Assembly (NCBI GenBank): GCA_963707895.1
Contig: CAVPRS010000009.1
Span: 62,001 to 126,000, forward strand
From: Fodinibacter sp963707895
Lineage (GTDB): Bacteria; Actinomycetota; Actinomycetes; Actinomycetales; Dermatophilaceae
Direction: 5' to 3'
Length of the DNA: 64,000 nucleotides
A program made the position numbers and the translations under genes. Under the pieces are notes generated by a model. The model was not told the DNA's origin and made no database searches. It saw nothing but the letters and a program-made list of their open reading frames with translations. Position 1 is the first letter of the stretch. Each line of letters starts with the position of its first letter. This document shows positions 42,659-50,508 of the stretch, in pieces.

Positions 42659-43624
42659 GTGGACGACCAGCCGACCGACCTGAGCCCGGAGACGGAGCCC
42701 GACCCGGTCGAGTCCACCCCGGCCGACGCCGAGTCCGCACCCCTCGACGCCGAGTCCACGCCGGCCGACGCCGAGCCCACCGGGCCGGACGTGGCCGGGG
42801 AGGCGCACGAGACCCGTGCCCAGCGACGCGCCCGCCGTGAGGCCGTGCTGAAGGAGCCGGTGCTCCCGGCCCTGGCCACCGTGCGGCGGCCGATCGCCGT
42901 CCTCGCGACGATCGTGCTCGCCGCGCTGCTGGTGCTCGCCCTGCTGGCCGACCCGGTGCTGCTCGCCGCCGGCCTGGCCTGGGCCGGCATCGTCGTGGCG
43001 TGGGGCTGGCCGGCGCTGCTCGGGTCGTCGAGCCGGTTCGGCTCCTCCCTGGCGATCGGCATCACGGGCGTGCTCGCGCCGGCCGCTGCCGCGGCGACCA
43101 CCGACGAGCCCTACCTCCGGCTGGTGCCCGTGGCCCTCGTCATCGGGCTGGCCGTGATGTTCGGCCACCAGATGGTGCGCCGTGACGGCCGCCCTCGGCT
43201 CACCGAGTCGATCGGCATCACCTCGCTCGGCCTCGCGGTCGTGGCCCTCGGCACCACCTGGATGCCGCTGTCGCGCACCGACCGGGCGAGTGACATCGCC
43301 GTGATCGGCTTCGTGTCGATCGCGGTGGCCTCGCTGGCCGACCTCGTGGCCGGCTTCGCCAAGGTACGGCCCTGGATGCTGCCGCTCGCGATGCTGCTCG
43401 GCGGCCTGGGAGCGGTCGTGGCCGCCGCCGTCATCGGGTCACCCGAGGCGGGCCCGGCCGCCCTCGTCGGGTTCCTCTGCGCGGCCGTCTCGCACTGCAC
43501 CCGCCGGATGCTCAGCGTGCTGCCGGCCGTGGGCTCGGTGCGCGGCCAGCTGTCGACCGCTGCGGCATCCCTGCTCGTGCCCGGGGTGGTGGCCTACGGC
43601 CTCGCGCTGGCCATCGTCGGCTGA
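42659..43624 (+). CDS. Integral membrane protein with acidic repeat N-terminus, function unknown
   Basis: About 321 residues. The first 55 are acidic and repetitive (ESTPADAESAPLDAESTPADAE, a 9-10-residue repeat). A basic RAQRRARREAVLKE patch follows, then roughly eight hydrophobic segments to the end. No recognised domain. The GTG at 42659 has AGGA 8 nt upstream; ATG 42650 and GTG 42635 are alternatives, the last overlapping moaD. Confidence 0.75.
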   Translation: MDDQPTDLSPETEPDPVESTPADAESAPLDAESTPADAEPTGPDVAGEAHETRAQRRARREAVLKEPVLPALATVRRPIAVLATIVLAALLVLALLADPVLLAAGLAWAGIVVAWGWPALLGSSSRFGSSLAIGITGVLAPAAAAATTDEPYLRLVPVALVIGLAVMFGHQMVRRDGRPRLTESIGITSLGLAVVALGTTWMPLSRTDRASDIAVIGFVSIAVASLADLVAGFAKVRPWMLPLAMLLGGLGAVVAAAVIGSPEAGPAALVGFLCAAVSHCTRRMLSVLPAVGSVRGQLSTAAASLLVPGVVAYGLALAIVG

Positions 43625-43645
43625 GCGGCTCTGCGGCGTCGCGAC

Positions 43646-44017
43646 TCAGTAGACGAGGGCCCGGGCGCCCGGCGCGACGACCTCCTCGACGAACGCGGCC
43701 GCCCCACGGATGACGACCCCCGGCAGCAGGTCGTCGATGGTGAGCGATCGCCGGGCGGCGCACTGGCCGCACACGGTGACCCGGCCCCCCTCGAGCAGGG
43801 CGTCGCGCAGGTCGGCGAGCGGCGCGGCGTGAGGCAGGTCGACCTCCTCGGCGCGACCCGGCACCGCCATCGAGGTGGCGTCGCCGGTGAGCCAGAGGCT
43901 GACCTCGACCCCGGAGGCCAGCGCGGTCGCCGCCACCGTGAACCCCTGGTTGAGCCGCTCGAGGGCCTCGGTGCCGCAGGTGACCTTCACGACGAGGGAG
44001 GTCGCGGGGGAGTCCAT
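43646..44017 (-). CDS. DsrE-family protein
   Basis: A 123-residue DsrE-like sulfur-relay fold: SLVVKVTCGTEALERLNQGFTVAATALASGVEVSLWLTGDATSM, then VTVCGQCAARR with two Cys where sulfur-carrying members have one. It could carry persulfide. The ATG is 12 bp from the ATG of the divergent nitrobindin gene. TACGCT lies 7 nt before the ATG, so the mRNA is probably leaderless. Confidence 0.85.
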   Translation of the reverse strand: MDSPATSLVVKVTCGTEALERLNQGFTVAATALASGVEVSLWLTGDATSMAVPGRAEEVDLPHAAPLADLRDALLEGGRVTVCGQCAARRSLTIDDLLPGVVIRGAAAFVEEVVAPGARALVY

Positions 44018-44030
44018 AGACTGCAGCGTA
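44017..44030. promoter_or_regulatory. Interlocked divergent -10 elements
   Basis: Plus -10 TAGACT (44017-44022) is 7 nt before the nitrobindin ATG (44030). Minus -10 TACGCT (44030-44025) is 7 nt before the dsrE-like ATG (44017). Each hexamer overlaps the other gene's start codon. Confidence 0.65.
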
Positions 44031-44539
44031 TGGTCTTCACCCTCGACACCACGCTCCACGAGTCGCTGGCGCCCCTCGCCTGGCTGGTCGGCCGTTGGGC
44101 CGGAGCCGGACTGGTCGGCTACCCCACGATGGAGTCGCAGCAGTTCGGCCAGGAGATCGTCTGCACGCACGACGGCCGGCCGTTCCTCGAGTGGCGCTCA
44201 CGCACCTGGCTGCTCGACGCCGAGGGCAACCAGGTGCGCCCGCTGGCCACCGAGGTCGGGTTCTGGCGCCCGGTGGCCGACCAGCCCGACGGCACCAACG
44301 TCGAGCTGCTGCTCACCCACCCGACCGGGTTCGTCGAGATGTATGCCGGCGTGGCCGAGCCCGCGAAGGTCGAGCTGCGCACCGACGGGGTCATGCGCAG
44401 CCCCACGGCCAAGGAGTACACGGCCGGCCACCGGATGTACGGCTACGTCAACAGCGACCTTTTGTGGGTCATGGACATGGCCGCCGTCGGGCAGCCGCTG
44501 CAGTCGCACGTGTCGGCGGAGCTCAAGCGGGTCGAGTGA
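44030..44539 (+). CDS. Nitrobindin (FABP-like heme protein)
   Basis: A 169-residue ten-stranded beta-barrel. The nitrobindin opening LAWLVGRWAGAGLVGYPTM (G-W-x-G-x-G-x-Y-P) is present, with FLEWRSRTWLLD and a late His in PLQSHVSAELKRV at the position of the heme ligand in mycobacterial Rv2717c. Nitrobindins bind ferric heme, interact with NO and isomerise peroxynitrite. Paired head-to-head with a DsrE-like gene, which suggests a sulfur/nitrogen-oxide stress theme (inference). Confidence 0.9.
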   Translation: MVFTLDTTLHESLAPLAWLVGRWAGAGLVGYPTMESQQFGQEIVCTHDGRPFLEWRSRTWLLDAEGNQVRPLATEVGFWRPVADQPDGTNVELLLTHPTGFVEMYAGVAEPAKVELRTDGVMRSPTAKEYTAGHRMYGYVNSDLLWVMDMAAVGQPLQSHVSAELKRVE

Positions 44540-44560
44540 TGCGGAGTCGACCCCTCGGGG

Positions 44561-45613
44561 TCATGGCGTGACGAACACGTCGCCGTAGTCGTCCATCGTG
44601 TCGGTACGCAGCGCCTCGCCGAGGTCGGCCATGCCCTTCTTGTCGACGATGTCGATCGAGGCGCCGCCCGGTGAAGTGCCGAACCCGGTGAACGGTGCGG
44701 TCGAGAAGACGACGTCGCTGCCGCGGACGTTGCGCAGCGAGACGGCGTAGTCGCGCAGCTGGCCGATCGTGAGGTCCTGGTCGAGAACGAGGTTCTGCGT
44801 GGCGGCGTCGGTGAACTTGGCGATCTTGAGCGGGTTCGTGACAGTGGCAGGACTGGTTGCCTTGAGCATCAACGCCTTGATGAACGCCAGCTGGCGGCGC
44901 CCACGGGAGATGTCGCCCTCGCTGAGCGCGTGTCGCTCGCGGACGAAGGCGAGCGCCTGTTCCCCGTTGAGGTCGTTCCAGCCCTTCCTGATGGCCACGG
45001 GGCCGGCGTTGCCGGAGCTGCTCGCCTCCTCCGCGAACACACGGACCCCGCCCACGGCATCCGTCATGGCCTTGAAGCCCTCGAAGTTGGTCTTCGCGAC
45101 GTGGTGGATCCGGATCTTGAGGAGGTTCTCCATGGTCTGGACGAGCAGCGGCTCTCGGCCATAGGCGTAGGCGGCGTTGATCTTGTCCTTGCCGTGGCCC
45201 GGAACGTCGACGTAGAGGTCGCGAGGGAAGTGGATCATGTTGACGGTCTTGCCGTCCGCAGGGATGTGAACGAGCACGATGACGTCGGAGCGGCCGGCGT
45301 CACCGGGCCGCGTGTCTGCGCCCACAACCAGGAAGTTGGTGCCGTAGCCGGTCTCGGCCACGGTAGAGCCGTCGGGTGCGGTCACCGGGGGACGGTTCTC
45401 AGGCAGCAGGGCCTCGTGGGTGACATTGTCATTGACGGTGTAGCCCAGGTAGCCAACGAAGCCCGCTACACCGACGACGAGCAGGAGGACCAGTGCTGAA
45501 AGCACGATGATGGCGCGCTTGACACGGCTACGGGTGCCTCGCTCCTCCGTGAACTCGGGGTCCCGGTCATCCGCATCGCCCGCGGTCCGCGGCTCCAAGC
45601 TCTGGTCAGTCAC
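44561..45613 (-). CDS. LCP (LytR-CpsA-Psr) family cell-wall ligase
   Basis: A 350-residue protein. A basic cytoplasmic tail and one membrane helix (AIIVLSALVLLLVVGVAGFVGYLGY, about residues 34-58) precede the LCP domain, with LVVGADTRPGDAGRSDVIVLVHI, MIHFPRDLYVDVPGHGKDKINAAYAYG and RERHALSEGDISRGRRQLAFIKAL. The Arg and Asp residues that bind pyrophosphate are present. LCP proteins link secondary polymers to peptidoglycan outside the membrane. GC content is slightly lower than in neighbours. Confidence 0.93.
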   Translation of the reverse strand: MTDQSLEPRTAGDADDRDPEFTEERGTRSRVKRAIIVLSALVLLLVVGVAGFVGYLGYTVNDNVTHEALLPENRPPVTAPDGSTVAETGYGTNFLVVGADTRPGDAGRSDVIVLVHIPADGKTVNMIHFPRDLYVDVPGHGKDKINAAYAYGREPLLVQTMENLLKIRIHHVAKTNFEGFKAMTDAVGGVRVFAEEASSSGNAGPVAIRKGWNDLNGEQALAFVRERHALSEGDISRGRRQLAFIKALMLKATSPATVTNPLKIAKFTDAATQNLVLDQDLTIGQLRDYAVSLRNVRGSDVVFSTAPFTGFGTSPGGASIDIVDKKGMADLGEALRTDTMDDYGDVFVTP

Positions 45614-45667
45614 GCCGACATTCTAGGTGGGCAGTCTGGGCGTTTCCTGCGAGGCATAATTGGCGCG

Positions 45668-46132
45668 ATGAGTGATCTTGGTGAGCGGCTGCGGGCGCGG
45701 GGCAAGCGCCTCACCTCACAGCGCGAGCGGGTGCTGGCCGCCGTCGGCCGGCTCGGTCACGCCACCCCCGACGACATCGTCGAGGCGGTGGCCTCCGACG
45801 GCGGCGGCGCGGTGCCGGCCTCCACGGTCTACCGCGCGCTCGAGGCGCTGCAGGAGCTCGGTCTCGTCGGGCACACCCACGTCGACCACCGCGCCCCCAG
45901 CTACCACCTCGCCGAGCACGCCACCCACCTGCACGTCGTCTGCCGCGGCTGCGGCTGGGTCGGCGAGGCGCCCCTGGCCAGTGCCGACGAGCTCGTGGCG
46001 CGGCTCGACGAGTCCCTCGGGTTCGCCTCCGACATCTCGCACGTCGCGGTGCACGGGCTGTGCCGCAGCTGCCGTGAGGCGTCCACCTCGGATGCCGTCG
46101 CCTCGCCCAGCACCGGAAGGTCACCCGGATGA
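45668..46132 (+). CDS. Fur-family metalloregulator
   Basis: A 154-residue Fur protein: N-terminal wHTH RLTSQRERVLAAVGRLGHATPDDIVEAV...STVYRALEALQELGLV, then the metal-site HATHLHVVCRGCGWVGE and GLCRSCREA (two CxxC for structural zinc). It may be Zur- or FurB-like; I cannot decide the metal. -10 CATAAT lies 7 nt before the ATG. Overlaps the next gene by four bases. Confidence 0.88.
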   Translation: MSDLGERLRARGKRLTSQRERVLAAVGRLGHATPDDIVEAVASDGGGAVPASTVYRALEALQELGLVGHTHVDHRAPSYHLAEHATHLHVVCRGCGWVGEAPLASADELVARLDESLGFASDISHVAVHGLCRSCREASTSDAVASPSTGRSPG

Positions 46133-47154
46133 GCACCTCCACCGCCACGTCCCCACTGCTCGCACGCCACGGTGCGGTCGAGGGCCAGGGAGCCGATGCC
46201 GGCGTCGCCTCGCACTACGGCGACCCGGTTCGGGAGCAGCGCCTGCTCGCCGAGGGGCTCGCGGCGGTCGACCTGTCGCACCGCGACGTCGTGACCGTCT
46301 CCGGGCCCGACCGGCTGTCGTGGCTGCACTCGATGACCACCCAGCACCTCCTGGGTCTCGGCGCGCGTGAGTCGCGTGAGTCGCTCGTCCTCTCGCCCAA
46401 GGGCCACGTCGAGCACGCCCTGCACCTCGTCGACGACGGCGAGACGACCTGGATCACGGTCGAGCCGGGCACGGCATCCGCGCTCGTGGCGTGGCTGGAG
46501 TCGATGCGGTTCATGCTGCGGGTCGAGGTGTCCGACGTGTCGGGCGACTTCGCCGTCCTGGGGGAGCCCTTGGGGTCGGAGTCCGTGGAGGGCGAGCCGC
46601 TCGCGTGGGTCGACCCGTGGCCCGGGCTGGTCGGTGACACCGTGGCCTACGGACCCGTGGAGGGCCACCCGGCCGCGGGCCGGGCGTGGCGCGAGCTGAT
46701 CGTGCCGCGCGGCGAGCTCGAGGCGGCGCTGGGCGACCGGCCGCTGGCCGGTACCTGGGCTGCCGAGGCGCTGCGGGTGGGCGCCTGGCGCCCGCGGCTG
46801 GGTTTCGAGACCGACCACCGCACCATCCCCCACGAGGTCGACTGGCTGCGCACCGCGGTGCACATGCACAAGGGCTGCTACCGCGGCCAGGAGACGATCG
46901 CTCGGGTACACAACCTGGGGCGGCCGCCGCGACGCCTGGTGTTCCTGCACCTCGACGGGTCCGGCCACCTGCTGCCCGATGTGGGGTCGCCCGTGCTGCT
47001 CGGTGAGCGTGAGGTGGGTCGGCTCACCTCGGTGGCCCGGCACCACGAGGACGGACCCGTGGCACTGGCCGTCATCAAGCGGTCCGTGGCCGAGGACGTG
47101 GATCTTGTCGTCGAGGGCATCTCGGCCGCGCAGACCGTCGTCGTGAGCGGCTGA
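46129..47154 (+). CDS. ygfZ: YgfZ/GcvT folate-binding Fe-S cluster protein
   Basis: A 341-residue GcvT-fold protein. The YgfZ signature KGCYRGQETIARVHNLG (K-G-C-Y-x-G-Q-E) is near residue 247. VDLSHRDVVTVSGPDRLSWLHSMTTQHL at the front is typical. YgfZ uses folate to help assemble or repair certain Fe-S proteins. Coupled by ATGA to the Fur gene, which fits iron-sulfur homeostasis. Confidence 0.92.
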   Translation: MSTSTATSPLLARHGAVEGQGADAGVASHYGDPVREQRLLAEGLAAVDLSHRDVVTVSGPDRLSWLHSMTTQHLLGLGARESRESLVLSPKGHVEHALHLVDDGETTWITVEPGTASALVAWLESMRFMLRVEVSDVSGDFAVLGEPLGSESVEGEPLAWVDPWPGLVGDTVAYGPVEGHPAAGRAWRELIVPRGELEAALGDRPLAGTWAAEALRVGAWRPRLGFETDHRTIPHEVDWLRTAVHMHKGCYRGQETIARVHNLGRPPRRLVFLHLDGSGHLLPDVGSPVLLGEREVGRLTSVARHHEDGPVALAVIKRSVAEDVDLVVEGISAAQTVVVSG

Positions 47155-47195
47155 GCACCGCAGATCCTCCGGCCGGTTCCTGCCATGATGGGGGC

Positions 47196-48059
47196 ATGGC
47201 TCCCGTCGCTCCTGCCGCCGCAGTCACCGGCACCCTGATCACGGTCGCGCCCACCGGTGCCGAGCACGCCAAGGCCGACCTGCCGCAGCTGCCGACGACG
47301 CTCGACGAGCTGGTCGACACGGCGCGGCGCTGCGAGGCCGCCGGCGCATCGCTCATCCACCTGCACATCCGCGACGCCGAGCACCGGCCGACCCTGGATG
47401 CCGGGCGGCTGCGGGCGGCGGTCGAGGCGGTGCGCGAGTCGACCGACCTGGTGGTGCAGCTGTCGACCGGGGGCTCGGTGCACGACCCGCTCGAGCAGCG
47501 GCTCACCGTGCTCGACGCCGAGCCCGACTCGTGCTCGCTCACCTGCGGCACGACCAACTTCGGCGACGACGTGTTCCTCAACCCGTGGGGGTTCATGAGC
47601 GACCTGTACGTGCAGGCGCAGGAGCGCGAGGTCGTGCCCGAGTTCGAGCTGTTCGACCTCGGCCACGTGCACGCCCTGCGCCGGCTGCTCGACACCCACG
47701 GGCTGCCCTTCGGCGGCCGGGTGCACGTCGACTTCGTGACCGGTGTGCCCGGTGCGATGCCCGCCACGACGGCCGCTCTGCTGGCGGGGGTCGCGATGCT
47801 CCCGCCCGAGGTGACGTCGTGGTCGGCCACCGGCATCGGCCGCGGCCACCTGCCGATCATGGCGGCGGCGCTGTCGGCCGGTGGGCACCTGCGGGTGGGC
47901 ATGGAGGACAACGTCGTCTTCGCGCGCGGCCAGGTCGTGCAGCACAACGACGAGCTGGTCGCGCGGGCCGCGGAGCTGGCCACGTTGATGCAGCGCCCGC
48001 CGCTGGATGCCGAGGCCACCCGTGCGCTGCTCGGGGTCAAGGACCGTCGCGGGCGCTGA
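47196..48059 (+). CDS. BKACE family protein (3-keto-5-aminohexanoate cleavage enzyme-like)
   Basis: A 287-residue TIM-barrel protein: LITVAPTGAEHAK at the start, GASLIHLHIRDAEHRPTLD (metal-binding HxH), VVQLSTGG, LTCGTTNFGDDVFLNPWG and HLRVGMEDNVVFARG. These zinc enzymes condense beta-keto acids with acetyl-CoA; substrates differ widely, so the exact reaction is unknown. No lysine-fermentation genes are nearby. Confidence 0.88.
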   Translation: MAPVAPAAAVTGTLITVAPTGAEHAKADLPQLPTTLDELVDTARRCEAAGASLIHLHIRDAEHRPTLDAGRLRAAVEAVRESTDLVVQLSTGGSVHDPLEQRLTVLDAEPDSCSLTCGTTNFGDDVFLNPWGFMSDLYVQAQEREVVPEFELFDLGHVHALRRLLDTHGLPFGGRVHVDFVTGVPGAMPATTAALLAGVAMLPPEVTSWSATGIGRGHLPIMAAALSAGGHLRVGMEDNVVFARGQVVQHNDELVARAAELATLMQRPPLDAEATRALLGVKDRRGR

Positions 48060-48238
48060 GGCCTACTGGCTGTCGGTGGCGCGGCCGTGCGGGCCGAGGG
48101 GCCGTGTCGCGGTGGCCGCCTCGGACTCGGCGCGCGGCATCCGGGCCGGGTCAGGAGGCTGTTGTGTGCCGACCGTCGGCGTCCGAGGTGTGGACGACGC
48201 TGGGAGGCGCCGGGAATGCGGGTCCATAATCACCAGTT

Positions 48239-48742
48239 ATGGCTGACGTGCGAGATGCTTTTGGGTTCCCGGCCGTCGTCAACGAGAAGGCCGCCCGTGT
48301 CGTCGCGGGTGGGGTCGCGCTCATCACGGCGACCGCCCTGCTCACCGGCTGGCTCTGGCTGAGCGCCGTGCTGGCCCTCGGCTTCGCCCTCCGCGTTGCG
48401 GCCGGACCGCGCTACAGCCCGCTGGGCCAGCTGGCCACCAAGGTGGTCGCGCCCCGGCTGGGCAAGGCCCGCCTCGTGCCGGGCCCGCCGAAGCGGTTCG
48501 CCCAGACCGTGGGGCTGGCCTTCACCCTCGCCGCGACCGGCTTCCTGGTCGCCGGCCTGCCGGTGGTGACGGTGGGGCTGCTCGTGGTGCTGCTCGTCTT
48601 CGCGCTCCTGGAGTCGGTCGTCGGCTTCTGCGCCGGCTGCTGGGTGTTCGCCCAGCTGATGAAGGTGGGCTTGATCCCCGAGGAGACCTGCGCGGCGTGC
48701 GCCGACATCTCCCTGCGCACCCGCGAGACCGCCACCGCCTGA
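48239..48742 (+). CDS. DUF4395 membrane protein
   Basis: A 167-residue protein with four predicted helices. VVNEKAARVVAGGVALIT, GFALRVAAGPRYSPLGQLA and GFCAGCWVFAQLMKVGLIPEETCAAC define DUF4395. Cys pairs in CAGC and CAAC suggest thiol chemistry; the family often sits near thioredoxin-like genes. Function unknown. -10 CATAAT (48225-48230) is 8 nt before the ATG. Confidence 0.87.
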   Translation: MADVRDAFGFPAVVNEKAARVVAGGVALITATALLTGWLWLSAVLALGFALRVAAGPRYSPLGQLATKVVAPRLGKARLVPGPPKRFAQTVGLAFTLAATGFLVAGLPVVTVGLLVVLLVFALLESVVGFCAGCWVFAQLMKVGLIPEETCAACADISLRTRETATA

Positions 48743-48785
48743 GCCGGCTTCGGCCGCTGGGTGGGGCAGCCTTCCCCGCGAGTTT

Positions 48786-48888
48786 CCCCGCCATCCCAGT
48801 GACGTCGGGGAACTTCCACCATGGCGCGGAAACTTCCCCGCCCCCAGCCAGTTACCCCGCCGTCACTGTGACGTCGGGGAAACTCCAC
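48786..48888. repeat. Pair of 34-bp imperfect direct repeats with internal palindrome
   Basis: CCCCGCC(A/G)TC(C/A)C(A/T)GTGACGTCGGGGAA... at 48786-48819 and again at 48855-48888, 69 bp apart. Each unit is itself a hairpin (CCCCG/CGGGG with GTCAC/GTGAC). They occupy the 345-bp gap between DUF4395 and the XRE gene, where I see no coding frame. Confidence 0.7.
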
Positions 48889-48919
48889 GTGGGGGGAAGC
48901 TCCTCGAGGTCGCGACACG

Positions 48920-48968
48920 TGCTCGCCACCAGCGAGCAACTTTGAAAGTTGCTCGCAGTGGGCGAGCA
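48920..48968. repeat. Composite intergenic palindrome, copy 2
   Basis: A perfect palindrome around G48944 (48932-48956, core GAGCAACTTTGAAAGTTGCT) is flanked by outer arms TGCTCGCC (48920-48927) and GGCGAGCA (48961-48968). The core is the reverse complement of the one at 9976-9996, and GGCGAGCATCCA recurs in both. Confidence 0.85.
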
Positions 48969-49039
48969 TCCACTAGCGCCCTGAACAGGGTTGTCCGGGT
49001 GCGCAGAGCCGGCCCGTCACCTCGTGTGAGCACCCTCAC

Positions 49040-49076
49040 GCTTGCTCCAGTTTGCATTCTGCTAACTAGAGCAAGC
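49040..49076 (+). promoter_or_regulatory. 37-bp palindromic operator before the XRE gene
   Basis: GCTTGCTC...GAGCAAGC (outer 8-bp arms, 49040-49047 and 49069-49076), with an inner AGTTTGCA/TGCTAACT pair, gives a near-perfect dyad with two mismatched pairs. It is AT-richer than its surroundings and ends 11 bp before the GTG at 49088. Confidence 0.7.
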
Positions 49077-49087
49077 ACAATGGACAC

Positions 49088-49459
49088 GTGAGCAAGAACC
49101 CGCTGAACGACCTGGGCAGCAGCCTCGGCGAGTACCTGCGCGAGCAGCGCACGTCCGCCAAGCTCTCCCTGCGTCAGCTGTCCGAGCTCGCCGGGGTGTC
49201 CAACCCCTACCTGTCCCAGATCGAGCGGGGGCTGAAGCGCCCGAGCGCCGAGATCCTCCAGCAGCTGGCGAAGGGGCTCGAGGTGTCCGCCGAGAGCCTC
49301 TACGTCAAGGCCGGGATCCTCGACGCCCACGTCGCCCCGCCCGCCACGGCACCCGGCATCCGCGACGCCATCGCCGCCGACCCGGCGCTCACCCAGCGGC
49401 AGAAGAAGACGCTCCTCGACATCTACGAGTCCTACGTCGAGGACCTCCCACGGCAATGA
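49088..49459 (+). CDS. XRE-family transcriptional regulator
   Basis: A 123-residue protein. Residues 12-70 are a lambda-repressor-type HTH (LGEYLREQRTSAKLSLRQLSELAGVSNPYLSQIERGLKRPSAEIL), and the rest is a helical tail (LTQRQKKTLLDIYESYVEDL). In Mycobacterium tuberculosis a similar XRE gene (Rv0474) stands directly before hbhA, as here. A 37-bp dyad just upstream suggests autoregulation. Confidence 0.88.
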   Translation: MSKNPLNDLGSSLGEYLREQRTSAKLSLRQLSELAGVSNPYLSQIERGLKRPSAEILQQLAKGLEVSAESLYVKAGILDAHVAPPATAPGIRDAIAADPALTQRQKKTLLDIYESYVEDLPRQ

Positions 49460-49557
49460 CGCCGACCCGCCCGAACCCCGAGAAACGCGCGAACCGCGCG
49501 AACCCCCAGAACCGCACCACCCCCACGAACATCCGCATCACCACGAAGGAGAGTCAC

Positions 49558-50307
49558 ATGCCAGTCATCGAGGACATCAAGAAGACCATCGACGCCACCC
49601 CGTTCTTCGCCGCGGTCGGCGCCACCGACCTCGCCGTCGAGAAGGTGCGCGAGGCCCGCCTGCGCGCCGACAAGGCCCGTGCCGACCTCGCCGTGCGTGC
49701 CGACAAGGCCCGCACCGAGCTCTCCGCCGACCTCGCGCCGGCCACCGTCCAGGCGCGCGCCACCAAGGTCGCCGACCAGGTCAGGGAGATCCCGGCCCTG
49801 GCCCTCAACCAGACGCTGGTCGTCGGCGGCATGTTCGCCGAGGGCTACGAGGAGCTCGCCGCCCGCGGCCACAAGCTCGTCACGCGCCTCCAGAACCAGC
49901 AGTCCACCAAGGACCTCGTGGCGCAGGCCGACACCGCCGTCGCCCAGGTCAAGGGCGCCGTCACCTCCGCCCGCAAGGCGACCGCCGACGTCGAGCGCTC
50001 CGCCAAGGCCACCATCACGACCGCCCGCAAGGAGGCCGCGAAGGTCGTCACCGTCGTCAGCGGTTCCGTCGTCGAGGAGACCAAGGTCGCCCAGGCCGAG
50101 GTCACCGAGTCGGCCAAGCGCACCCGCACCGCGGCCAAGCGCACCAGCACCACGACCAAGAACGCCACCAAGAAGGCCACCACCTCGGCCAAGGCCGCGA
50201 AGACCAGCGTTCGCAAGACCGCCGTCGCCGCTGAGAAGGCCACCACCAAGGCCGCCGACAAGGTCGGTACCCCGGTCGCGACGCCGGCCACCCCGGCCGC
50301 CGAGTGA
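49558..50307 (+). CDS. HbhA-like (heparin-binding hemagglutinin) protein
   Basis: A 249-residue, almost wholly helical protein. The N-terminal part (IDATPFFAAVGATDLAVEKVREARLRADKAR) and RGHKLVTRLQNQQSTKDLVAQADTAV match the HbhA pattern. The C-terminal third is a Lys/Ala/Thr-rich basic tail (KKATTSAKAAKTSVRK) like the heparin- or DNA-binding tail of HbhA and histone-like proteins. In mycobacteria HbhA is a surface adhesin also tied to lipid inclusions; the role in a non-pathogen is unclear. AAGGAG lies 6 nt before the ATG. Confidence 0.82.
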   Translation: MPVIEDIKKTIDATPFFAAVGATDLAVEKVREARLRADKARADLAVRADKARTELSADLAPATVQARATKVADQVREIPALALNQTLVVGGMFAEGYEELAARGHKLVTRLQNQQSTKDLVAQADTAVAQVKGAVTSARKATADVERSAKATITTARKEAAKVVTVVSGSVVEETKVAQAEVTESAKRTRTAAKRTSTTTKNATKKATTSAKAAKTSVRKTAVAAEKATTKAADKVGTPVATPATPAAE

Positions 50308-50342
50308 CCTCACCCCACCGTGTCGGCTGAGGCCGACAACCC

Positions 50343-50410
50343 GTCACCGGGTTCCCCCCTTTCCCGGTGACACCCCCACGACCGGGGCCGGCTCGCCCGG
50401 CCCCGGTCGT
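50343..50410 (+). terminator. Tandem terminator hairpins after the HbhA-like gene
   Basis: First stem GTCACCGGG/CCCGGTGAC (50343-50351, 50363-50371). Second, a perfect 14-bp stem ACGACCGGGGCCGG (50378-50391) with its complement (50397-50410) and a 5-nt loop. Confidence 0.75.
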
Positions 50411-50508
50411 TCGGCGTCCCGGCACGGATGCCGCCCCGCCCACCGCAGCGCCGCTCGCCGACCAGCGCGGATGCTGCCCGCCCGCCCCTCGCGGATAAGG
50501 TCGAGCCC

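Noticed and set aside
48412..48969. 185-codon minus-strand open frame
   Set aside because: Runs antisense to DUF4395 and through intergenic palindromes; no ribosome site or family match.
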